Shown in pieces: positions 39,026 to 48,327 of a stretch of DNA of 64,000 nucleotides. Each line of letters starts with the position of its first letter. Position 1 is the first letter of the stretch. This DNA is from Proteus columbae (GTDB taxonomy: Bacteria > Pseudomonadota > Gammaproteobacteria > Enterobacterales > Enterobacteriaceae): NCBI RefSeq assembly GCF_002777965.1, contig NZ_NGVR01000025.1:58913-122912 (forward strand), given 5' to 3'. The position numbers were made by a program, and so were the translations under genes. The notes beneath the pieces were generated by a model. That model was given only the letters and a program-made list of their open reading frames with translations. It did no database searches and was not told the DNA's origin.

Positions 39026-39337
39026 TCGCGTTATCCTCTGTACGTTAAATGCAGCCTTTCAAAACGGATAGGTTCCCTTTTGAGACAGCGTGCTTAAAAA
39101 TCCTATCTTTACCTATTAACTTCCTGAGAACACGGTAAGTTAATATGGAGTAGATTATAATAAATGAGAAAATAATGCATTGATCTTAACCACTATCATC
39201 AAGCAGATATTGTTTTTAACACAATTAGTGCATTAAGTCTCGTTTTACGCAGTCAGCATAATAAACCTATTTGCTAATTGCTAGTTGAATTATGAGAATG
39301 TACTCTTTTAGTTTCTGTCATCTTTAGGGGAAAATAA
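39026..39337. other. crp/yhfA divergent promoter region
   Basis: 312 bp between divergent genes. It must hold the crp promoter and its 5' UTR. I looked for a TGTGA-N6-TCACA site for CRP autoregulation and did not find a convincing one. Confidence 0.4.
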
Positions 39338-39745
39338 ATGGAAGCGAGAGTTAAGTGGGTAGAAGATTTATCTTTTGTCGGTGAGTCTTCATCTGGCCAT
39401 CAAATCATGATGGATGGAAATTCTGGTGATAAAGCACCAAGCCCAATGGAAATGGTCTTAATTGCTGCGGGTGGGTGTAGCGCTATTGATGTTGTCAGCA
39501 TTTTACGTAAAGGTCGTCACCAAGTGACTGATTGCGAAGTAAAATTAACATCAGAACGACGCGAAGAAGCCCCTCGTTTGTTTACTGATATCAATTTACA
39601 TTTTATTGTTTCAGGTAAAGAATTAACAGATAAAATCGTAGAACGAGCGGTTCAATTATCCGCAGAAAAATATTGTTCTGTTTCTTTAATGCTAGGAAAA
39701 GCAGCCAATATTACGCATTCATTTGAAATAAAAGATGCTGACTAA
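39338..39745 (+). CDS. yhfA: OsmC/Ohr family protein YhfA
   Basis: 135-residue OsmC-fold protein, same family as hydroperoxide reductases; the E. coli orthologue has no proven substrate. The two conserved cysteines are in AGGCSAIDV near 48 and EKYCSVSLM near 112. DGNSGDKAPSPMEMVL and KLTSERREEAPRLFTDI (each shown in part) are almost identical to E. coli YhfA. TAGGGG precedes the ATG. Divergent from crp. Confidence 0.94.
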   Translation: MEARVKWVEDLSFVGESSSGHQIMMDGNSGDKAPSPMEMVLIAAGGCSAIDVVSILRKGRHQVTDCEVKLTSERREEAPRLFTDINLHFIVSGKELTDKIVERAVQLSAEKYCSVSLMLGKAANITHSFEIKDAD

Positions 39746-39781
39746 TTTTGATATTTTAAAATAAAGTTTAATTTGAAAAAT

Positions 39782-39812
39782 AATATCCCTTAATTAATGG
39801 GATATTATTTTT
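39782..39812. terminator. Bidirectional terminator yhfA/prkB
   Basis: Stem AATATCCC/GGGATATT (39782-39789 with 39799-39806) with a 9-nt loop, then ATTTTTAT; A/T-rich on both flanks between convergent genes. Confidence 0.72.
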
Positions 39813-39833
39813 ATAGAGATAAATTTTTTCTGG

Positions 39834-40703
39834 TTAACTTATCTTTTCGCCATTTAATAATTTTTTGACTAATGGTGCCATAATTAATTCCATCGCTAAT
39901 CCTAATTTCCCACCCGGTACAACAATAGTATTTATTGTTGACATAAATGACCCATGCAACATCGCCAATAAATAGGGAAAATCAATATCGGTTAAGCCTC
40001 GAAAACGAATAACAATAAAGCTTTCATCGAGCGTGGGAATTGCTTTGGCAGAAAAAGGGTTTGAAGTATCAACCGTCGGAACGCGTTGGAAGTTAATGTG
40101 AGTGCGTGAGAATTGGGGAATAATATAGCTAATATAATCATCCATTGAGCGTACAACCGAATCTCTTACCGCCTCTTGTGAGTGTCCTCTTTCTGTGGTG
40201 TCTCGAATAAGCTTTTGTATCCACTCTAGGTTTACGATAGGAACAACACCGACCAATAAATCAACATGTTGTGCGACATTGTGCTCATTGGTGACAACGC
40301 CCCCGTGTAATCCTTCATAAAAGAGAACATCGGTATTATTCGGCAAAGGCTCCCAAGGTGTAAATGTACCTGGTAATTGGTTGTAGGGAGTGGCTTCATC
40401 ATAAGAGTGTAGATACTTGCGAGACTGACCTTGCCCTGTATCACTATATTGACTTAAGGTTTTACTCAGTAAGCTAAAATCATTTGCTTCAGGGCCAAAA
40501 TAACTGATATGTCTACCTTGTTCTCTGGCTTTTCTTATCGCCATATCCATTTCAGGGCGGGTATAGCGATGGAAACTATCTCCATCAATCAATGCAGAAT
40601 TTGCATTGAGTTGTTGGAATATTTTACGAAAAGCTTGGCTTGTTGTGGTAGTTCCTGCGCCACTTGAGCCAGTCACTGCGATGATAGGATGCTTGATTGA
40701 CAT
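39834..40703 (-). CDS. prkB: Phosphoribulokinase-family protein PrkB (YhfF-region kinase)
   Basis: 289-residue homologue of phosphoribulokinase/uridine kinase, encoded next to yheU in enterobacteria that lack a Calvin cycle; its true substrate is unknown. P-loop GSSGAGTTTTS near 12, DGDSFHRYTRPEMD near 40, FYEGLHGGVV near 128. The C-terminal ELIMAPLVKKLLNGEKIS matches the E. coli protein. Start at 40703 follows AAAAGGATAACC. Convergent with yhfA; upstream on the same strand are yheU and yheT. Confidence 0.92.
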   Translation of the reverse strand: MSIKHPIIAVTGSSGAGTTTTSQAFRKIFQQLNANSALIDGDSFHRYTRPEMDMAIRKAREQGRHISYFGPEANDFSLLSKTLSQYSDTGQGQSRKYLHSYDEATPYNQLPGTFTPWEPLPNNTDVLFYEGLHGGVVTNEHNVAQHVDLLVGVVPIVNLEWIQKLIRDTTERGHSQEAVRDSVVRSMDDYISYIIPQFSRTHINFQRVPTVDTSNPFSAKAIPTLDESFIVIRFRGLTDIDFPYLLAMLHGSFMSTINTIVVPGGKLGLAMELIMAPLVKKLLNGEKIS

Positions 40704-40769
40704 AGGTTATCCTTTTGCTAAATAAGGTTGGCCCTTATTTGATGGCGATACATCGCTTGCTTTGCATAA

Positions 40770-40991
40770 CTAACCAGAGCGAAACTGCGATGCCGGCATA
40801 ATATTGACGCTCTCATGAAGTTCTGACCAGACTAATACGGCTTCACCGGATTTAAGTTGTTTTTTTACGTCGGCGACTTTTTGTTCAAGCGTTTTCTCTT
40901 GGATACCATAATCAGTGCCTTCTCGTAAAACAAAACTTTCAATAAGATTATCAAGTGTCTCTGTGGAAAGCTCATTCCAAGGAATTATCAT
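40770..40991 (-). CDS. yheU: YheU family protein
   Basis: 73-residue conserved protein of unknown function (UPF0270), almost identical in pattern to E. coli Yhe[21 protein letters not shown] (in part), [16 protein letters not shown] and [16 protein letters not shown]. The start overlaps the end of yheT by 4 bp (ATGA type), which indicates translational coupling. Middle gene of yheT-yheU-prkB. Confidence 0.93.
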   Translation of the reverse strand: MIIPWNELSTETLDNLIESFVLREGTDYGIQEKTLEQKVADVKKQLKSGEAVLVWSELHESVNIMPASQFRSG

Positions 40992-41968
40992 TTGGTTTTC
41001 TCCAAATAAGCGGATAACCAGTCAGGTATTCGGCTTTCAAGCCACATCACGGGCTTAGATAGTTTTCCACTCACAAAGCCAACATGCCCACCAAACTCAG
41101 TGAGTTGATATTCAATGTTATTGGGTAAGGTTGTGATATCAGGAATAACATCCGCAGACATAAAAGGATCATCTTTAGCGTGAATAATCAGTGTTGTTTT
41201 CTTTATTTTATTTAATAAAGGCAATGCACTGCATTGGCGATAATAATCTAACGCATCTTTAAATCCATGGATTTTAGAGGTAATTAAATCGTCAAATTGA
41301 CGTAGTTTTTTAATGGATTTTATCGTCAACAAACTAATTGGTAATGATTCAGGATAGCGAACCAGCTTCCGTGTCGCGTTATTTTTCAGCTCTTTTAATA
41401 GATACCATTGATAAAAACGAGAAAAGCCATGTTCAATTTTTGTTGAGCATGGTTCTAGCATTAATGGCGCAGAGACAATAACGGCGGCATCTACAACCGC
41501 ATTTTCACCGCTTTCTGCAAGATAATAGGCAAGCATATTTCCACCAAGAGAATAGCCAACGGCGGCTGTTGGTTGCTCACCAAATTCCTTTTTCAACCAA
41601 TTTAAGAAGTAGCGAGCATCTTCCGTTTCACCTGAGTGATAAATACGGTTTTGTCTATTCGGTTCACCACTACATCCTCTAAAGTGCATTACAACGCTTA
41701 GCCAGCCCCTCTCTTTTGCTGCAGCTAACATGCCGTGAGCATAAGGGCTACTAAATCCACCTTCTAAGCCATGAAAAATGACTAAGCGTGGCTTATTGAG
41801 TGCCGTTGTCGGATCTTCACTCCAGGCTAAATCGACAAAATCGTTGTCTGGTAGATTGAGTCGTTGCCAATATGGTGTAAGTTGTGGCGTCCTACGTACA
41901 ATTCTTGGTAAGAGCGTTTGTAAATGTGGATTTTTAGCCCAACGCATTGGATTAAAGTATTGAGACAT
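40988..41968 (-). CDS. yheT: Alpha/beta hydrolase YheT
   Basis: 326-residue member of the AB-hydrolase 4 family; likely carboxylesterase, substrate unknown. [19 protein letters not shown] at the N-terminus, oxyanion/HG motif [15 protein letters not shown] near 67, nucleophile GYSLGGN near 143, catalytic Asp in HAKDDPFM near 262 and His in GGHVGFVSG near 292, so the triad is complete. First gene of yheT-yheU-prkB. In E. coli its divergent neighbour is yheS; here the next 8 kb are an insertion relative to that order. Confidence 0.93.
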   Translation of the reverse strand: MSQYFNPMRWAKNPHLQTLLPRIVRRTPQLTPYWQRLNLPDNDFVDLAWSEDPTTALNKPRLVIFHGLEGGFSSPYAHGMLAAAKERGWLSVVMHFRGCSGEPNRQNRIYHSGETEDARYFLNWLKKEFGEQPTAAVGYSLGGNMLAYYLAESGENAVVDAAVIVSAPLMLEPCSTKIEHGFSRFYQWYLLKELKNNATRKLVRYPESLPISLLTIKSIKKLRQFDDLITSKIHGFKDALDYYRQCSALPLLNKIKKTTLIIHAKDDPFMSADVIPDITTLPNNIEYQLTEFGGHVGFVSGKLSKPVMWLESRIPDWLSAYLEKTK

Positions 41969-42067
41969 ATTTTCCGTCTATCAAAATGAATTAACACTTG
42001 TTTGCTAAATAACATACTGCTATTTTCGGTGAAAATAAAACATCTGTCACATCTTTGAGCACTTATA

Positions 42068-42673
42068 ATGACAATTAGTCTGATTTCATCGTTAGCTATT
42101 TTCCTGTTTATTGCAGCTATCACGCCTGGACCCAACAACTTATTACTTACTTCATCAGGCGCTAATGTCGGTTTTAAAAGCTCATTAAAGCTGATGGCTG
42201 GTATTATGCTGGGTATGCAATGCGTTTTATTGAGTTCTGCATTTGGTGTTGCTGCATTATTGATAATTTATCCTGCACTGCATATCGGATTGAAAATAGT
42301 TGGGAGTGCATATCTGCTTTGGCTTGCTTGGAAAACAGCAACATCATCTTATCAGCGTTTAGATATTCCAGCAAAAACACCCCAAACAGTAAGCTGGTTT
42401 CAGGGGGGATTATTACAATTTCTAAATCCAAAAGCGTGGATGATGGGATTAGGTGCAGTAGGAAGCTTTAGTTTATCAGGTGATGCTTATTTTAGCTCTG
42501 TTATTGCTATTAGTATTGTTATGATCATTGTTAATTTCGTTGCTGGTGTTGTTTGGATATTAGGCGGAACATTAATTAGTCTGTTTTTACAAAGCAGGCG
42601 ATCTTGGTTTGTTTTTAATATTTCAATGGGATTATTAACGGCACTCTGCGTACCTTTGATTTGGATAGAGTGA
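42068..42673 (+). CDS. LysE/RhtB family amino-acid exporter
   Basis: 201-residue membrane protein with about six helices. The N-terminal signature ITPGPNNLLLTSSGANVG near 18-35 is the LysE/RhtB family motif; FLNPKAWMMGLGA near 119 is the second conserved segment. Members export amino acids or derivatives; specificity cannot be read from the sequence. ATG 42068 lies 100 bp from the divergent yheT start. It begins the stretch absent from the E. coli yheT-yheS junction. Confidence 0.87.
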   Translation: MTISLISSLAIFLFIAAITPGPNNLLLTSSGANVGFKSSLKLMAGIMLGMQCVLLSSAFGVAALLIIYPALHIGLKIVGSAYLLWLAWKTATSSYQRLDIPAKTPQTVSWFQGGLLQFLNPKAWMMGLGAVGSFSLSGDAYFSSVIAISIVMIIVNFVAGVVWILGGTLISLFLQSRRSWFVFNISMGLLTALCVPLIWIE

Positions 42674-43372
42674 ATTAAAAATAGTTATAAATCAATAGAT
42701 AACTTAACTTTCTTGATTTTAGTGATGTTTTTTTAAGTTTGGTTGAAATGATATTTCTTAATCTGTATCAAAAAAAGAGTATTAATCTATCAAAAGAGAG
42801 ATCTATGATCGCCTGTTATCATTGGTATTTATGTTAAAGTACTCTTTTATATAAGGAGGGAATAAAAATTTATTGTCTCCTATTAACGTAACTATTTAAC
42901 TTGTTCGCTTACCTCTATTTATACTTTAAGATGAAAAATAATTATAATAGATAGGAATTATTTATTCCTTTTTACTGATTGTAATTAAAGAAGTTTTTAT
43001 CATGCATATGTTTTTAAACTGTTTTTATTGTGTTATTAACTTAATAGAAATGTTTAAAAACGCAATATCTTTGAATATATATAAGTTGAATCAATATTCT
43101 CTTATTGACCAAAAAGAATAAATTATTATTAAAGATTGGAAAAAAAGAAATTAAGTATTATAGAATATAGTGAATAATGAACAAAAGCGGATAGAAAAGA
43201 TAATTATAAAACAATTATAAAAGTAAGTATTTTAATAAAAATATTACTGTTTTTATAATTCATTATGGTTCATTTTTTGTTTTTAATTGATTTTATTCTG
43301 AAAAACTAAATAACTTTAGGTATTAAACTCTTTATCAAGAATGATCCCATATATAACAATACAGTACTCGAA
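42674..43372. other. 700-bp AT-rich spacer
   Basis: No supported gene. It holds (a) an inverted repeat AAAGAGTA/TACTCTTT around 42774-42847; (b) a strong Shine-Dalgarno AAGGAGGG at 42853-42860, half buried in a 12-bp imperfect hairpin (GGAG..AATAAA/TTTATT..CTCC, 42855-42880), with no ORF after it longer than 9 codons; (c) a 10-codon frame at 42805-42837 and a 39-codon frame at 43002-43121, both without convincing support. The very low GC suggests acquired or non-coding DNA. Confidence 0.4.
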
Positions 43373-44248
43373 GTGGATAATGTTATTATGCCAACATTAA
43401 CGAAGATTGCGTGGATCAAGCCTGGTATGGCGACAAATCAACGTAAAATAGCGGATTATATTTTAGAGAACCCAGAAAAAACGGTCACTCTTTCATCACA
43501 GCAACTTGCTGAAACAATGGGTGTGAGTCAATCAGCTATTGTTAAATTTAGCCAAAAAATTGGATTCAAAGGCTTTCCTTCTTTGAAACTTGCAATTAGT
43601 GAAGATCTTGGGCGAAAAAATGCAAATACTGGACAGGATCCTAATATATTACATAATCAGATTGGCTCTGAAGATAGCTTAGTTGTAATAGCTCAAAAAC
43701 TTGCTCAAGAAAAGAATAATTCTATCAGTGATACCACTCGCCAAATTAATTACCTTCATTTTGAAAAGGTGATCCAGCTTATTGATGAGGCTCAGCGAGT
43801 TCAGATTATTGGTATTGGTGGTTCAGGGTTAGTTGCAAGAGACTTAAGTTATAAACTACAGAAAATAGGAATAACAACTCTGATTGAAACAGATCATCAT
43901 GTTCAGATATCTGTTGCTCAAATGTTAAGTTCAAAGGATTTACAGATAGTTATTTCTTATAGTGGCAAAAGGAAAGATATGTTAGTTGCGGCCTCTGTGG
44001 CTAAAAAACAGGGAGCAAAAATCATTGCTATTACAGGAGAAAAACACTCTCCATTAGGAAGAATTTCTGATTATATATTAGAAACAATTGCGGATGAAGG
44101 TGAGTGGCGAAGCGCTTCAATCTCTTCACGTACAGCACAAAACACGATAACTGACCTTATTTTTATGGCGTTATTAAAGAAACGTGATGAGTGTGCGAAG
44201 ACATTAGTGCTAAGTTCACAGGCATTAATTAATAGCCTGGATAATTAA
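43373..44248 (+). CDS. MurR/RpiR family transcriptional regulator
   Basis: 291 residues: N-terminal RpiR helix-turn-helix (residues 1-80; TNQRKIADYILENPEKTVTL in part, AETMGVSQSAIVKFSQKIGF in part) and a C-terminal SIS sugar-phosphate-binding domain (about 125-260; IIGIGGSGLVARDL and ISYSGKRKDM). Such regulators sense phosphosugars and usually sit beside the genes they control; here the neighbours are an exporter and chemoreceptors, so the target is unclear. The start may be GTG 43373 or ATG 43388. Confidence 0.87.
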   Translation: MDNVIMPTLTKIAWIKPGMATNQRKIADYILENPEKTVTLSSQQLAETMGVSQSAIVKFSQKIGFKGFPSLKLAISEDLGRKNANTGQDPNILHNQIGSEDSLVVIAQKLAQEKNNSISDTTRQINYLHFEKVIQLIDEAQRVQIIGIGGSGLVARDLSYKLQKIGITTLIETDHHVQISVAQMLSSKDLQIVISYSGKRKDMLVAASVAKKQGAKIIAITGEKHSPLGRISDYILETIADEGEWRSASISSRTAQNTITDLIFMALLKKRDECAKTLVLSSQALINSLDN

Positions 44249-44305
44249 AAATTTTGAACTGATTCAAAAAACTAATATTTAAATGTAGGTATTTACACTT
44301 ATTAC

Positions 44306-44332
44306 TAAAGTTATTCTCCTAACGGCCGAAAC
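44306..44332 (+). promoter_or_regulatory. FliA (sigma-28) promoter of the aer-like gene
   Basis: TAAAGTTA (44306-44313), 11-bp spacer, GCCGAAAC (44325-44332). The consensus is TAAAGTTT-N11-GCCGATAA. It lies 66 bp before the start codon. Confidence 0.8.
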
Positions 44333-44397
44333 GATAGTTATTTAGGCAGTCTTTTTTTGTTGAGATGTTTTAATTTCAATGTCGAGGAGAGTAACTA

Positions 44398-45942
44398 ATG
44401 CGTAACAATCAACCGGTGACACAGCGAGAATACCCGGTATCTGAAAACGCAACACTGATGTCGACGACAGATCTTGATGGCAATATTATTTATGCCAATG
44501 AGGACTTTGTCGAAGCCAGTGGGTTTTCAGTGGAAGAACTTGTGGGACAACCCCACAATATTGTCCGACATCCAGATATACCTTCAGAAGTCTTTAAGGA
44601 TATGTGGAAAACGTTAAAGCAAGGAGAAATTTGGACCGGGATAGTGAAGAATCGGCGTAAAAATGGGGATTACTATTGGGTAAGAGCGAATATCACCCCG
44701 ATTATACGTCAGGGGAAAATTCAAAGTTTTATGTCGGTAAGGACTGCTGCAAAAAAAGAGGAAATAGCACAAGCCTCAGCACTTTATGCCGCATTTAATC
44801 AAGGTAAATATCCTTCACACACGTTTTTAAAAGGCGCTTTTGTTTATAAAGGATGGCAACGTTGGCGCTCATGGAATCAAACAATTTCATTAAAAAAACG
44901 ACTCCGTCTTTTTATCCTCTTGCCCTTACCTTTTATGTTGTTAAGTGCATGGTTTGCTGGTTTATCGGGTTATGCTCTTTTTGTGCATATTGCGATTTTG
45001 CTGGTATTACTGATGGCAAATGAACGTATTCTGTATTTTCAGATTGTTAAGCCAATTAGATTACTTAATGAGCAAGCGAATCGAGTTGCAACTGGCGATG
45101 AACATAACGTTACATATATAAATCGCATTGATGAAGTGGGCATGACACAGCGTTCAGTTAATCAATTAGGACGAATGTTCCGTTGGTTGGTTAGTGATGT
45201 GAGTCATCAAATTCATCAAGTCGATATCTCTTGTGATCAATTAGCCGCAGGTAATCGTGATCTATATGTGAGAACAGAGCAAACTGCCAGCAATGTCGAA
45301 GCAACCGCTTCAACGATGAATGAATTAACAACTGCGGTAAGCAGTAATAGTGAAACGGCAGGGCAGGCAAACAATCTTTCTAATATCACTTGTGAGGCAG
45401 CGATAAAAGGAGGTAGTGCAATGGATAATATCGTTACTACAATGAATGATATTGCGAAAAGCTCTGATCGTATTAGTAATATCATTGGTGTTATTGATAG
45501 TATTGCCTTCCAAACAAATATCCTTGCACTTAATGCATCCGTAGAAGCGGCAAGAGCGGGCGAGCAAGGTCGAGGTTTCTCAGTAGTTGCTACCGAAGTC
45601 AGGGAATTGGCACAGCGCAGTGCAGAAGCAGCAAAAGAGATCAAAGCATTGATCAATGCTTCAAGTAGCAATATCAAAGTCGGTTCAAAGCAAGTCAATG
45701 AAACAGTCGGAACAATGGAAGATATTGTGGTGCATGTTAAAAATGTGACCGATTTAATTGGTGAAATCAGTCTTGCATCATCAGAGCAAAGTGCAGGTTT
45801 AAAAGAGCTTGGTCGCGCTGTTGAAAAATTGGAATCGATTACGCATGAAAATGCGAATTATGTTTCGAAAGCCTCAATGATTTCAGGTGAAATGAAAGTA
45901 CAAACTAACTACTTAGTTAGTGCAATCAATGTATTTCATTAA
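44398..45942 (+). CDS. aer: Aer-like aerotaxis/energy-taxis receptor
   Basis: 514-residue chemoreceptor with an N-terminal cytoplasmic PAS domain that in Aer binds FAD and senses redox state. PAS residues 15-120 (MSTTDLDGNIIYAN, QPHNIVRHPDIPSEVF, WTGIVKNRRKNGDYYW); a single hydrophobic hairpin anchor at about 175-215; HAMP; and a methyl-accepting signalling domain whose tip is [20 protein letters not shown]. There is no C-terminal NWETF pentapeptide, as in E. coli Aer. Shine-Dalgarno GAGGAG precedes ATG 44398. A 71-bp tract is identical to the neighbouring receptor gene on the other strand. Confidence 0.92.
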   Translation: MRNNQPVTQREYPVSENATLMSTTDLDGNIIYANEDFVEASGFSVEELVGQPHNIVRHPDIPSEVFKDMWKTLKQGEIWTGIVKNRRKNGDYYWVRANITPIIRQGKIQSFMSVRTAAKKEEIAQASALYAAFNQGKYPSHTFLKGAFVYKGWQRWRSWNQTISLKKRLRLFILLPLPFMLLSAWFAGLSGYALFVHIAILLVLLMANERILYFQIVKPIRLLNEQANRVATGDEHNVTYINRIDEVGMTQRSVNQLGRMFRWLVSDVSHQIHQVDISCDQLAAGNRDLYVRTEQTASNVEATASTMNELTTAVSSNSETAGQANNLSNITCEAAIKGGSAMDNIVTTMNDIAKSSDRISNIIGVIDSIAFQTNILALNASVEAARAGEQGRGFSVVATEVRELAQRSAEAAKEIKALINASSSNIKVGSKQVNETVGTMEDIVVHVKNVTDLIGEISLASSEQSAGLKELGRAVEKLESITHENANYVSKASMISGEMKVQTNYLVSAINVFH

Positions 45943-45969
45943 TTTGTCATTATTTAACAAGTAAAAGAA

Positions 45970-46006
45970 AAAGACACCTACTAAAAATAGGTGTCTTTGT
46001 GTTTTT
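45970..46006. terminator. Bidirectional terminator between chemoreceptor genes
   Basis: Perfect 11-bp stem AAAGACACCTA/TAGGTGTCTTT (45970-45980 with 45988-45998), 7-nt loop, with T-rich sequence downstream and A-rich upstream, serving two convergent genes. Confidence 0.85.
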
Positions 46007-46041
46007 CTAAATCACGTTTTTATCATGATCAAATCAATGGT

Positions 46042-47787
46042 TTAAAAGCTTGTCCAATCATCATCCTCACCGTCATTTACAGTTGCTGTTCCTTTTGCCG
46101 ATTTTCTCTCTTTCACTTCATCTTTGACTGTATTTTTTATCTTCTCATTTTTTGTATGTAGTGATGTTTCAGATGAGAACTGTTTTTCTATTACTTTGTG
46201 TTGTGCCTTTTTATTGAACTGTTCACTTTCAGCCGTTTTAAACTGTTCAACGATTTGTTCAAGATTACCTGCTTCTTCAGTCAATAGGCTGGCAACAGCG
46301 GAAGATTGTTCAACCATAGCCGCATTTTGCTGTGTTGCTTTATCCATTTCAGTGACTGCAAGAGAGACTTGAGTAATGCCTCGAGTTTGCTCTTCTGATG
46401 CAGATAAAATTTCAGTCATTGAATCTTCAACATGTTTTACGGATGTCAGTATTTCGCCCATAGAAATGCTAACTTGTTCAACAAGATCATTACCATGGCG
46501 AACACGGCTAATAGAGGCATCAATTAACTCTTTAATTTCCTTTGCAGCTTCGGCACTGCGCTGTGCCAATTCCCTGACTTCGGTAGCAACTACTGAGAAA
46601 CCTCGACCTTGCTCGCCCGCTCTGGCGGCTTCAACCGCAGCATTTAATGATAAAATATTGGTTTGAAAAGCGATGCTATTGATAACAGCAGTGATTTCAC
46701 CAATTTTTTGTGAGCTATCAGCAATGTCAGTCATCGTTTTCACCATTCTATTGGTGACATCGCCTCCTTTGCTGGCAATATTGGAAGTCTGACTGATAAG
46801 GTGTGAAACTTCACGTGCACTTTCTGTATTATTTCTCACTGTTGCTGTGAGTTGTTCCATACTTGATGCCGTTTCCTCTAATGCACTTGCTTGCTCTTCG
46901 GTACGACAAGAAAGATCGGTATTTCCTGCGGATAACTCTTGAACACCAGTATAAATATGATGACTTGTTCCTCGGATCGCATTCACAATTAATGACAGTT
47001 CGGTACGCATATATTGAATACCTGTAATTAATTGGTCGATTTCATTATTTCCTTTTGCTGTGACATCTTTATTTTCTAATAAATTTCCTTGTGAAATTTC
47101 CGACATATAATCGACAATTTGATTGATACGTAAAACAATATTTCGGCGTATCCACAATACAACAAGGACAGTAAAAAGAATAAAAACAAACATAAAGACA
47201 AAAGCTAAGACCAAGGTACGTTCATAATTACCTTGAGCTGCTTCTATTGCGTGAGTAACAACGTTATCACTGAGGTAATCTGTTGCTTCATAAAGGGATT
47301 GAGTGAAACGTTCATTGGTATTATGTGCATAAAGAGATTGAAAACCGTAGTAATCGCGGATCTCTAAACATGATGCAAGTTGGTCAAGATCGTAAAGCAC
47401 ACGATTAAAGAGCTTTTTCATACTCTCTATTTTTTCGGGATCAAAATCTGCGTCTTCAGTCGCAGTGAAGTATGCGGTAATAATACGTATAACTTCTTGT
47501 TTTCTTTTGGGATAAGAGGAAAGGAAATCAGAGATTTTATTTTCTGCAATATCGGGTGTGAGATGAGCTTCAAACATAACATTTAGCATATCTTCACGTA
47601 ATTTATTCAACTCAGCATAACCATAATCCATCGTTTTTATCTGTTCAAAACCATTCGCTAATTGTGAGATCCGCTTATTTGTTAAACTCGCGTCACGGAT
47701 ACTCATTGCACCAGAAAAAAGTTGAATGGCGCAAAACAGTATTAAGATAAACATTAAGCCATTAGATATTTTTATTCGTTTCAGCAT
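46042..47787 (-). CDS. Methyl-accepting chemotaxis protein, paralogue 1
   Basis: 581-residue Tar/Tsr-type receptor: N-terminal helix (GLMFILILFCAIQLFSGAM), periplasmic four-helix ligand domain about 35-190, second helix about 192-213 (LVLAFVFMFVFILFTVLVVL), HAMP, then methylation helices and the tip [20 protein letters not shown]. The C-terminus DDWTSF is close to the NWETF pentapeptide that binds CheR and CheB, so the protein should be methylated directly. A long charged linker (about 50 residues, KAQHKVIEKQ...) precedes it. AGGTAAGG precedes ATG 47787. Ligand unknown. Confidence 0.92.
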   Translation of the reverse strand: MLKRIKISNGLMFILILFCAIQLFSGAMSIRDASLTNKRISQLANGFEQIKTMDYGYAELNKLREDMLNVMFEAHLTPDIAENKISDFLSSYPKRKQEVIRIITAYFTATEDADFDPEKIESMKKLFNRVLYDLDQLASCLEIRDYYGFQSLYAHNTNERFTQSLYEATDYLSDNVVTHAIEAAQGNYERTLVLAFVFMFVFILFTVLVVLWIRRNIVLRINQIVDYMSEISQGNLLENKDVTAKGNNEIDQLITGIQYMRTELSLIVNAIRGTSHHIYTGVQELSAGNTDLSCRTEEQASALEETASSMEQLTATVRNNTESAREVSHLISQTSNIASKGGDVTNRMVKTMTDIADSSQKIGEITAVINSIAFQTNILSLNAAVEAARAGEQGRGFSVVATEVRELAQRSAEAAKEIKELIDASISRVRHGNDLVEQVSISMGEILTSVKHVEDSMTEILSASEEQTRGITQVSLAVTEMDKATQQNAAMVEQSSAVASLLTEEAGNLEQIVEQFKTAESEQFNKKAQHKVIEKQFSSETSLHTKNEKIKNTVKDEVKERKSAKGTATVNDGEDDDWTSF

Positions 47788-47854
47788 AGCCTTACCTATT
47801 TAATTGGTTTGTAGGACACACAGCAAGGAGCGATAACTATTTATCAATTAAACT

Positions 47855-47881
47855 TATTCGGCTCAATATTTAAAAACTTTA
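47855..47881 (-). promoter_or_regulatory. FliA (sigma-28) promoter, chemoreceptor 1
   Basis: On the minus strand TAAAGTTT (47881-47874), 11-bp spacer, GCCGAATA (47862-47855). The -35 element is a perfect match; the -10 differs at two positions. Confidence 0.82.
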
Positions 47882-48221
47882 CCTTTTCTACTCTGTTTGA
47901 TAGTAAAGACGACTTATATTTCTTTTTTTAGCTTTAATTGTCAGCTAATGGCTAAAATTCTCTAATGATTAATAGAATAATCTATAAGTATATTATCTTA
48001 CTTATTTTTTGTGTTAATTGTTTAAATATAAATATTAATAATGTTTTGTTGAATATTAAAACGATAATAAGCAGTATTTTATTTTTATTTATCTTTTTAT
48101 CTTATGTTAAGTAAAATAAAATTATCGATTTCACAAATACTCTTAATATTTCTTAAAAAACTCTTTTATTTCGTATGAAAAACGATCTGTTTTTTTGTGT
48201 TTATGTGCGGTGAGATCAGAA

Positions 48222-48249
48222 ATACTCCCAGAAAAATTACTGGGAGTAT
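48222..48249 (-). terminator. Terminator of chemoreceptor 2
   Basis: Perfect 10-bp stem ATACTCCCAG/CTGGGAGTAT (48222-48231 with 48240-48249), 8-nt loop, with a short TTTC after it on the minus strand. Confidence 0.65.
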
Positions 48250-48327
48250 GGTAGGGAGAGGTTTTGTTATATGTTCTGGATTATTTTCTACACTGCTCTC
48301 TTTCACGATGTTGTGTGAGAGAGATAA

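Larger units (their letters stand above)
47788..48327. other. Spacer between the two chemoreceptor genes
   Basis: 540 bp. It holds the FliA promoter of the first receptor gene near its start and a terminator for the second near its end (both listed); the middle is AT-rich with no open frame. Confidence 0.5.

Noticed and set aside
43002..43121. 39-codon ORF (MHMFLNCFYCVINL...) in the AT-rich spacer
   Set aside because: Expected by chance in such AT-rich DNA; Shine-Dalgarno weak; no recognisable feature.
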